Notes under the pieces: model-generated
Databases searched by the model: none
Told to the model about the DNA's origin: nothing
The model's input: the letters and a program-made list of their open reading frames with translations, nothing else
Assembly: GCA_040081205.1 (NCBI GenBank)
Contig: JBEBHE010000320.1
Span: 1-5,338, forward strand
Direction of reading: 5' to 3'
DNA length: 5,338 nucleotides
DNA from: UBA5216 sp040081205
GTDB lineage: Bacteria > Pseudomonadota > Gammaproteobacteria > Burkholderiales > SG8-41
In this document: piece by piece, positions 1 to 4,100 of the stretch
How positions within the stretch are numbered: position 1 is the stretch's first letter
Layout of the letters: every line of letters starts with the position of its first letter
Made by a program: the position numbers and the translations under genes

Positions 1-470
1 AAGCGCTCTGCATTGCGCTGCATATCAAGTTGATTATTTTTGTTCAGCGCGTCCGGCGTGCCGTAGTAATCAACCGTCAGCGTGTGATCAAGCACCATAT
101 CGACCGGCACCTTGGGTTCGGCGAGCGATAGTGGCAGCCCGCGCCGGTTTACCTCTCCGCGTATGGCCGTCAAGTCGCCCAGCAGCGGTATGCCTGCCAT
201 GCAATTCAGCACCACGCGGCCGACGATAAATGGAATCTCTTCGGTGCGCGGGCCGTTCGGCTGCCAGCAGGCGAGTTCGCGAATGTTTTGTTCGGTGACG
301 AGCTTGCCGTCGCAATTGCGCAGCAGTGATTCGAGCACGATGCGCAGCGATACCGGCAGGCGCGAGATTTTGCCGGCGCCTTGTTTTTCGAGGGCAGGCA
401 GGGAGTAGCAATGGCCGGTTTTGTTGTTGCCGAGGTTGATGGGGGTTATGCAGGTGGATTTGAGTGTCAT
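1..470 (-). CDS. Aconitase-family hydratase (AcnA-like), N-terminal 156 codons, truncated by window edge
   Basis: This is the N-terminal part of a 4Fe-4S aconitase-type hydro-lyase, a cytosolic enzyme that interconverts citrate and isocitrate or related tricarboxylates. Visible landmarks are the AcnA-like entry 'YSLPALEK' (residues 22-29), 'RLPVSLRIVLESLLRN' (37-52, matching AcnA's RLPKSLKVLLENLLRW region), and 'VDMVLDHTLTVD' with the conserved Asp128-His129 pair that in aconitases belongs to the active site. The full enzyme should be near 850-900 residues; the cysteine cluster ligands and the rest lie beyond base 1. The ATG at 470-468 is the only possible start, because an in-frame TAA lies 30 bases upstream with no other start codon between. 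No Shine-Dalgarno is visible; the leader is A/T-rich. Usual AcnA proteins read close to DFTGVPAVVDLAAMR where this one has NCMAGIPLLGDLTAIR (residues 89-104), so it may belong to a side branch with a different substrate. Family call is firm; exact substrate is not. Confidence 0.85.
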   Translation of the reverse strand, partial: MTLKSTCITPINLGNNKTGHCYSLPALEKQGAGKISRLPVSLRIVLESLLRNCDGKLVTEQNIRELACWQPNGPRTEEIPFIVGRVVLNCMAGIPLLGDLTAIRGEVNRRGLPLSLAEPKVPVDMVLDHTLTVDYYGTPDALNKNNQLDMQRNAER

Positions 471-504
471 TGTTTTATTTCTAAAAACCGAAAGGTATTA
501 ACTA

Positions 505-521
505 CAGATGAACGCAGATGA
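505..521. repeat. Tandem CAGATGA motifs (intergenic repeat fragment)
   Basis: The heptamer CAGATGA occurs twice in direct orientation (505-511 and 515-521). It occurs once inverted as TCATCTG at 642-648, on the other side of the palindromic repeat at 531-613. Similar 'ACAGATGAACGCAGATGAA' strings are familiar from intergenic DNA of many bacteria. The sequence shows only the short matches; whether they delimit one larger nested element is inference. Confidence 0.35.
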
Positions 522-530
522 AAACTTGAA

Positions 531-613
531 CCGTCATTCCCGCGCAGGCGGGAATCCATGCGATGTCTCATATGGCGCTGTGTTATGGATTCCCGCCTGC
601 GCGGGAACGACGG
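531..613. repeat. Composite palindromic intergenic repeat, copy 1 (dRS3-like arms)
   Basis: Two 29-bp arms (531-559 and 585-613) are reverse complements with a single mismatch and enclose a 25-bp centre (560-584). Each arm contains a smaller perfect palindrome, ATTCCCGC-4-GCGGGAAT or a one-base variant of it, matching the ATTCCC-N8-GGGAAT pattern known as dRS3 in Neisseria and seen widely in betaproteobacteria. The central part, ATGCGAT..CTCATATGGC.CTGTGTTATGG, recurs in copy 2 at 1655-1763 in the same orientation, so the unit is the whole element and not just the arms. It lies 65 bp beyond the stop of the Bug gene at 679-1644 and upstream of the aconitase start. As RNA it could form a long hairpin that might slow or terminate transcription in either direction, but no strong U-tract follows. 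Confidence 0.85.
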
Positions 614-678
614 TGGAGAATGTGTTTGTTTCTATTTATGCTCATCTGGGTAAGAAAATTTTTTGAACTTCGTGTCAA

Positions 679-1644
679 TCAATTCAACCGTAGCCCCGCA
701 TCCCTGATCACCTTTACCCACTGCGCGAAATCGCGCTTCAGCGTTGCCGAGAACTCGTCAGCGGTAGTGGTCGCGACATCAGCCGCCTGCGCGGCCATGC
801 GGTCTTTCATGTCCTGCGTGTTGGTAGCGTTGACGATTTCCGTGTGCAGGCGTGTACGTATCACGGCGGGCAAACCCGCCGGTCCGAGAACGCCGTTCCA
901 GGTGATGACGTTCACGCTGGGCATGCCGGCTTCTTTGGCGCTGGGTACATCCGGCGCGATTTTCCAGCGCTTCTGATCGGTGACGAACAGTGCTTTGAGT
1001 TTGCGATTCTGCACGAAGGTGATCGCCGACGGCATGGTGGCGAACATCGCTTCCACGTGTCCGCCCATCAGATCGACGACAGCGGGGCCGCCACCCTTGT
1101 ACGGCACGAAATTGATTTTTATCTGCGTGACAGAACGAAACAGTTCACCGGTTAAATGATTGGTGCCGCCGGCGCCGGACGTCGCGAAATTGATCGCACC
1201 GGGCCGCGCACGGGCGAGCGCGACAAACTCCGCCACCGTTTTGGGCGGCAACGCCGGATGCGTCACCAGTATGTTCGGAAACACGATCACCGGCGTCAGC
1301 GGCGTGAAATCTTCCGAGGGGTTGTACGGCAGCTTTTCATACAGCCCCGGACTCATGGTGAGTTCGTTGCTGGTGCCGAGCAGCAGTGTGTAGCCGTCGG
1401 GCAGCGATTTGGCGACGAGGCTTGCGCCTATCGTGCCGGTTGCGCCGGGACGATTATCGACGACAACCGGTTGGCCGAGTGATTCAGAGAGTTTTTGCGC
1501 CAGCGGACGCGCAAGTGCATCCGCAGGGCCGCCGGGCGGAAACGGAACGACCAAGCGTATGGATTTTGCTGGATACGTTTGCGCATGCGCAGTGGCTGCC
1601 GCAAGTAAGGCAATGGATGCCGCGAGTTTCAGCTTTAAATTCAT
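679..1644 (-). CDS. Bug/TctC-family tripartite tricarboxylate transporter substrate-binding protein
   Basis: This is a 321-residue periplasmic binding protein, normal length for the Bug/TctC family, which captures organic acids for TTT transporters or for sensing. A Sec signal peptide is clear: basic MNLKLKL, hydrophobic core (8-18), and an AHA site with probable cleavage after Ala21, leaving QTYPAKSIR. Family landmarks follow in order: 'IRLVVPFPPGGPADALAR' (29-46), 'DNRPGATGTIG' (63-73), 'LPYNPSEDFTPLTPV' (105-119), 'FATSGAGGTNHLTGELF' (153-169) and 'PYKGGGPAVVDLMGGHVEAMF' split at 181-201. The start is supported by AGGAGG four bases upstream. Both sides carry copies of the same palindromic repeat, and the upstream copy reaches almost to the ribosome binding site. 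It is 181 bp downstream of the decarboxylase beta gene and has the same direction. No TctA/TctB membrane subunits are nearby, as is usual for orphan Bug genes. Ligand unknown; tricarboxylate, dicarboxylate or aromatic acids are all possible. Confidence 0.95.
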   Translation of the reverse strand: MNLKLKLAASIALLAAATAHAQTYPAKSIRLVVPFPPGGPADALARPLAQKLSESLGQPVVVDNRPGATGTIGASLVAKSLPDGYTLLLGTSNELTMSPGLYEKLPYNPSEDFTPLTPVIVFPNILVTHPALPPKTVAEFVALARARPGAINFATSGAGGTNHLTGELFRSVTQIKINFVPYKGGGPAVVDLMGGHVEAMFATMPSAITFVQNRKLKALFVTDQKRWKIAPDVPSAKEAGMPSVNVITWNGVLGPAGLPAVIRTRLHTEIVNATNTQDMKDRMAAQAADVATTTADEFSATLKRDFAQWVKVIRDAGLRLN

Positions 1645-1648
1645 CCAT

Positions 1649-1654
1649 CCTCCT
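1649..1654 (-). promoter_or_regulatory. Shine-Dalgarno of the repeat-flanked Bug gene
   Basis: The minus strand reads AGGAGG, then four bases, then the ATG at 1644-1642. This fixes the start against the overlapping out-of-frame ATG at 1648-1646. The 8-bp palindrome of repeat copy 2 (1659-1678) begins only four bases beyond the Shine-Dalgarno, so hairpin formation could affect ribosome access (inference). Confidence 0.75.
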
Positions 1655-1763
1655 CGTCATTCCCGCGAAGGCGGGAATCTATGCGATCACTCATATGGCA
1701 CTGTGTTATGGGTTCCCGTCCCCGACTAAAGCATTCGAGGACAGGCTCTGCGCGGGAACGAAG
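1655..1763. repeat. Composite palindromic intergenic repeat, copy 2 (right arm enlarged)
   Basis: This is the same element as 531-613, in the same orientation. The left arm holds ATTCCCGC-GAAG-GCGGGAAT (1659-1678), and the centre differs from copy 1 at only a few positions. The right arm is changed: after GGTTCCCG it carries an extra segment of about 28 bases before GCGCGGGAACGA. Within that extra segment GTCCCCGA and TCGAGGAC nearly mirror each other (one mismatch), so the arm forms a nested stem-loop rather than a copy of the left arm. It fills the space between an AT-rich tract and the ribosome binding site of the Bug gene, and would be part of that gene's 5' leader if transcription starts upstream. 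The right boundary is approximate. Confidence 0.8.
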
Positions 1764-1825
1764 GGGGGAGGGTTAGTGATATTTTTTAGTATTTTTTAAA
1801 AATAATTTTTGAATAAATTTATTTG
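1764..1825. other. AT-rich intergenic tract downstream of the decarboxylase beta gene
   Basis: This stretch is strongly A/T-rich after a short G-run, in contrast to its GC-rich surroundings. It includes the 12-bp perfect palindrome AATAAATTTATT (1811-1822). It directly follows the stop of the beta gene on the minus strand. It could hold the promoter of the downstream Bug gene, or act as a weak termination zone; no hexamer pair is good enough to name, and no GC hairpin followed by a U-tract is present. Confidence 0.3.
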
Positions 1826-2410
1826 CTACCCGCGCAATGCCTGCTGAAACCGCAGCTTGAGTTCAGTGCCATCACGCGGCGGCAGAATAAATTCACCGCG
1901 ATCAATCGCCACTTTTGCGCCAACGAATATCGGCCCCGGTTCTTTGATAATGCGCGGCAGCCACGTTTTTAATTGCGCCTCGGTGTAGATGGTTTCCGCT
2001 GCGTGAAAACCCGTTGCCTTTGCCACGCCCGCGAACTCGGTGCCAAGCTGCGTGTGCGTTTGCTGCATGCCGGTTTCACCGTAATGTTCGTTGTCCATCA
2101 CGATGATCGCAAGGTTCTTCGGCTGCTTCGCGCCGATGGTGGCAAAGCTGCCCATCGCCATCAGCATGTCGCCGTCACCGGTGATCACCAGCACGCGGCG
2201 TTTCGGTTGCGCGAGTGCAAGGCCCAAGCCGATCATCGCGGTGCCGCCCATCGCGCCCCACGTGTAGAAGTTCAGCGGATTGTCGCCGCACGCCATGACA
2301 TCAAAACACGGTGCGCCGAGTCCGGCGACCACCAGTGCGTCGCCGCGTTGCTTAAGAATGGCCGCGACGACTTTGCGCCGGTCGAGTGTGGGTTTACGGT
2401 GCGCACTCAT
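1826..2410 (-). CDS. TPP-dependent decarboxylase, beta subunit (sulfopyruvate/phosphonopyruvate decarboxylase-like, ComE-type)
   Basis: This 194-residue cytosolic subunit carries the thiamine-diphosphate (PP) domain of a split 2-oxo acid decarboxylase. The cofactor motif is plain: 'ITGDGDMLMAMGS' with GDG at 78-80, followed by 'IIVMDNEHYGETG' (103-114). Asp79 and Asn107 are the expected metal ligands. 'NFYTWGAMGGTAMIGLGLALAQP' (47-69, broken here as NFYTWGAMGG and TAMIGLGLALAQP) is the glycine-rich stretch shared with ComE and phosphonopyruvate decarboxylases. The chosen ATG overlaps the alpha-subunit stop as ATGA (2410-2407) and has AAGGAG five bases upstream. An in-frame ATG at 2488 would run 78 bases into the alpha gene and lacks family similarity. 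Known relatives form an alpha/beta complex that converts sulfopyruvate to sulfoacetaldehyde, or phosphonopyruvate to phosphonoacetaldehyde, with CO2 release. Neither substrate is supported by the neighbours here, so the true 2-oxo acid is unknown. Confidence 0.88.
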   Translation of the reverse strand: MSAHRKPTLDRRKVVAAILKQRGDALVVAGLGAPCFDVMACGDNPLNFYTWGAMGGTAMIGLGLALAQPKRRVLVITGDGDMLMAMGSFATIGAKQPKNLAIIVMDNEHYGETGMQQTHTQLGTEFAGVAKATGFHAAETIYTEAQLKTWLPRIIKEPGPIFVGAKVAIDRGEFILPPRDGTELKLRFQQALRG

Positions 2411-2934
2411 TTGAACTCCTTCACGCCAACGACTCTTTGATCCATCAACACCGCCACCGGGCGATTGGTATTGAATGCCAGTTGGCACGCAGCCGACACT
2501 GTGGGGCCGACTTGTTCTACGTTATCCACTTTTTTGACCACGCAACCGATGGCGGCGAGCACTGGCGCGGTGGCTTCGGCCATGGGAATTTGCCACGGAT
2601 TGAATTCAGCCCAGGTGCCGCGCATGGTCACCAGCATCAGCAGCGGTACCCGGCATTCGGTAATCATGCCCAGCATATTGATGCAGTTGCCCGCGCCGCT
2701 GGATTGCACCAGCAACACCGCGCGCTCGCCGCCCAGGCACGCGCCGACGGCCATTGCAACACCTTCTTCTTCAGTGGTGAGCGGCACTGCCTGCATGTCT
2801 TTATCAGCGCGCACCATTTCGATCAGGCGTTTGAGCCCGGTGTCGGGCACATAGGCGACCTGACGGATTTTTTGCGTGTGAAATACATTCATTACGGCGT
2901 CGGGCCAGGAGGTTGGCGCAGGGGTGGGAGGCAT
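2407..2934 (-). CDS. TPP-dependent decarboxylase, alpha subunit (sulfopyruvate decarboxylase-like, ComD-type PYR domain)
   Basis: This 175-residue subunit carries the pyrimidine-binding domain of the split decarboxylase. 'VAYVPDTGLKRLIE' (26-39) opens the fold. 'TTEEEGVAMAVGACLGG' (53-69) contains the activating glutamate: by spacing to Gly64 (E plus nine, as in pyruvate decarboxylase-type enzymes) it should be Glu55. 'VQSSGAGNCINMLG' (76-89) and 'MLVTMRGTWAEFNPWQ' (100-115) match ComD-like and phosphonopyruvate decarboxylase N-domains. The alpha and beta halves together make about 370 residues and lack the middle domain of acetolactate synthase or pyruvate oxidase, as expected for the ComDE type. 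The start has only a weak purine-rich AGAAAGAAG site; the internal Met15 has none. The 61-bp gap from the upstream Bug gene and the ATGA link to beta suggest one transcript with translational coupling. Substrate unknown. Confidence 0.88.
   Translation of the reverse strand: MPPTPAPTSWPDAVMNVFHTQKIRQVAYVPDTGLKRLIEMVRADKDMQAVPLTTEEEGVAMAVGACLGGERAVLLVQSSGAGNCINMLGMITECRVPLLMLVTMRGTWAEFNPWQIPMAEATAPVLAAIGCVVKKVDNVEQVGPTVSAACQLAFNTNRPVAVLMDQRVVGVKEFK
2416..2421 (-). promoter_or_regulatory. Shine-Dalgarno of decarboxylase beta subunit inside the alpha gene
   Basis: The minus strand reads AAGGAG, five bases before the ATG at 2410-2408, within the last codons of the alpha gene. It decides the beta start in favour of the ATGA overlap and implies coupled translation giving matched subunit amounts. 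Confidence 0.8.
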
Positions 2935-2945
2935 GGCTTCTTTCT

Positions 2946-2966
2946 GTAAAGTAATGTGTAACGTAA
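2946..2966. repeat. Paired GTAANGTAA motif upstream of decarboxylase alpha
   Basis: Two 9-bp units, GTAAAGTAA (2946-2954) and GTAACGTAA (2958-2966), lie 12 bp apart in the 61-bp gap between the Bug gene at 2996-3964 and the alpha gene. On the minus strand they read as four TTAC tetramers just upstream of the alpha ribosome binding region. The pattern is seen directly; a role as operator or leader element is only a guess. Confidence 0.35.
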
Positions 2967-2995
2967 ATAGCGAAAGGGTAAGCGCGTTCTAAATT

Positions 2996-3964
2996 CTATT
3001 CAGGCTTGATGCCGGCAGCTTTGACAACACCAGCCCATTTTACGATTTCAGTACGCAGGAGCTTGGCGAATTCGTCAGCGCTGGTCGGCGCAGGATCAAG
3101 ACCATTTTTAAAAAATTGCGCGCGGGTATCGGCATCCGTGAGAATTTGCCGCAAGGTGCTGTTAAGCCGCTCGATGATGGGACGCGGCGTTTTACCGGTG
3201 GTGAACACGCCATACCAGCCGTTGACTTCGTAACCTGCGAGGCCGGACTCGATAAATGTCGGCACGTCGGGCATGGCCGCGGCACGCTGGGTGGTCGTCA
3301 TGCCCACGGCACGCAGCCGGCCGCTATCCACGTGCGGCTTAAGCGTCGCAATGGAGCCAAAAAACATCGACACACGGCCCGCAATCAAATCAGGCAACAC
3401 CGCACCGCCGCCTTTGTATGGAATGTGCTGCATGTCGATGCCCGCAGTGATTTTGAGCAATTCAGCGCACAGATGCGGCGGGCCGCCGGCGCCGCTGGAA
3501 GCGTAGTTCACCTTGCCCTGTTGCGACTTTGCCCATGCAATAAATTCGTTGACCGATTTTGCAGGAACGGCAGGATGAATCACCATTAGATAAGGCCCGC
3601 CGGCAACCATGCCTACCGGAGCAAAGTCACGCTCGGTATCGTAGGGCAGCTTGCGTACCAGACTGGGATTAACCGCAATGCTGGCGGACACGATTAACAG
3701 CGTGTGTCCATCCGGCGTGGCGCGCGCAACGATCTCGGAGCCCACCACCGTATTGGCGCCGGCGCGATTGTCCGCGACAAAGGGTTGGCCCAGTTTTTCG
3801 GAAAATTTTTCCGCCACGATGCGGCCCAGAATATCATTGGTGCCTGCGGCGGCAAACGGCACCACCAAACGCACGGGACGGCTGGGGTAAGCCGTCTGCG
3901 CCTGTGCAACGCATGCCGCGCCACAAAACGCAATAACGGTGGTCAGACGAAGTAAGGTCAGCAT
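2996..3964 (-). CDS. Bug/TctC-family tripartite tricarboxylate transporter substrate-binding protein
   Basis: This 322-residue periplasmic solute-binding protein is the first gene of the minus-strand group. The signal peptide runs MLTLLRLTTVIAFCGAACVA to the AQA site, with likely cleavage after Ala22, leaving QTAYPSRPVR. Family landmarks are 'VRLVVPFAAAGTNDILGR' (31-48), 'DNRAGANTVVG' (65-75), 'LPYDTERDFAPVGMV' (106-120), 'YASSGAGGPPHLCAELL' (154-170) and 'IPYKGGGAVLPDLIAGRV' (181-198). It is a diverged paralogue of the protein at 679-1644, sharing the same order of motifs but differing in ligand-loop residues, so the two may bind different acids. AGGAGG lies five bases before the ATG. It is followed after 61 bp by the decarboxylase alpha gene, which suggests it delivers, or senses, a precursor of the decarboxylase substrate (inference). 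Cys14 and Cys18 sit in the signal region but do not form a good lipobox. TctA/TctB are not in view. Confidence 0.95.
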   Translation of the reverse strand: MLTLLRLTTVIAFCGAACVAQAQTAYPSRPVRLVVPFAAAGTNDILGRIVAEKFSEKLGQPFVADNRAGANTVVGSEIVARATPDGHTLLIVSASIAVNPSLVRKLPYDTERDFAPVGMVAGGPYLMVIHPAVPAKSVNEFIAWAKSQQGKVNYASSGAGGPPHLCAELLKITAGIDMQHIPYKGGGAVLPDLIAGRVSMFFGSIATLKPHVDSGRLRAVGMTTTQRAAAMPDVPTFIESGLAGYEVNGWYGVFTTGKTPRPIIERLNSTLRQILTDADTRAQFFKNGLDPAPTSADEFAKLLRTEIVKWAGVVKAAGIKPE

Positions 3965-3969
3965 CAGTT

Positions 3970-3975
3970 CCTCCT
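3970..3975 (-). promoter_or_regulatory. Shine-Dalgarno of first Bug gene
   Basis: The minus strand reads AGGAGG, then five bases, then the ATG at 3964-3962. It is a strong consensus site that supports the annotated start and fits the position of the signal peptide. Confidence 0.75.
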
Positions 3976-3992
3976 GTGCGAACTTTACTCCG

Positions 3993-4022
3993 TGCCGGGT
4001 GCAATCGCCAGATGCCGGTGCA
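3993..4022. repeat. Direct repeat TGCCGG(G)TGCA in the divergent intergenic region
   Basis: TGCCGGGTGCA (3993-4003) and TGCCGGTGCA (4013-4022) are the same word apart from one extra G. Their starts are 20 bp apart, about two helical turns. They lie between the Bug gene start and the dehydrogenase promoter, where a shared regulator would bind. The repeat is visible; the operator role is inference and no regulator gene is in the window. Confidence 0.4.
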
Positions 4023-4026
4023 TGAT

Positions 4027-4050
4027 GTGAACGCGGTGTAAACGTGAACG
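4027..4050. repeat. Direct repeat GTGAACG upstream of the acyl-CoA dehydrogenase promoter
   Basis: Two exact GTGAACG heptamers occur at 4027-4033 and 4044-4050, 17 bp start to start. The second ends 9 bp before the extended -10 element, so it occupies the -35 zone. That position suits an activator or repressor site, since no good -35 hexamer is present. Function is inferred from position only. Confidence 0.35.
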
Positions 4051-4059
4051 AAGGGCGCT

Positions 4060-4068
4060 TGCTATAAT
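4060..4068 (+). promoter_or_regulatory. Extended -10 promoter of the acyl-CoA dehydrogenase gene
   Basis: TGCTATAAT contains a perfect sigma-70 TATAAT (4063-4068) preceded by the TGn extension. No convincing -35 hexamer lies 16-18 bp upstream, which is typical of extended -10 promoters. Transcription should start around 4074-4077, giving a leader of roughly 25 bases before the ATG at 4101. Confidence 0.65.
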
Positions 4069-4100
4069 TTGCGCCTCCCGATTATTCCCCGGTCTACCCC

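Noticed and set aside
88..411. Alternative minus-strand frame within the aconitase region
   Set aside because: The frame starting at 470 gives a clear aconitase N-terminus across the same bases, and this one gives low-complexity Arg/Ala-rich sequence.
563..976. Plus-strand open frame beginning inside repeat copy 1
   Set aside because: It starts in repeat DNA and runs antisense through the 3' end of the Bug gene; no recognisable protein features.
531..1763. Insertion sequence or CRISPR array
   Set aside because: Only two repeat copies, 1.1 kb apart with a normal gene between; no transposase, no regular spacers, no cas genes.
2411..2488. Upstream in-frame ATG at 2488 for the decarboxylase beta subunit
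   Set aside because: It would overlap the alpha gene by about 80 bases, the added 26 residues show no family similarity, and the ATG at 2410 has an AAGGAG site and the ATGA overlap.
1973..2949. Long open frames on the plus strand opposite the decarboxylase genes (1973-2440 and 2386-2949)
   Set aside because: Their translations are rich in His, Arg and Ala with no family motif, they lie antisense to well-supported TPP enzyme genes, and they have no ribosome sites; they are shadows of GC-biased codons.
3902..3927. Lipoprotein signal in the first Bug protein (Cys14 or Cys18)
   Set aside because: Residues before the cysteines do not match a lipobox, while AQA at 20-22 gives a normal signal peptidase I site at the expected distance from the mature YPSRPVR start.
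3976..4003. Sigma-70 promoter for the minus-strand Bug operon
   Set aside because: The best -10 (TAAAGT) pairs only with a three-of-six -35; too weak to annotate, although a promoter must lie somewhere in 3965-4100 or beyond.
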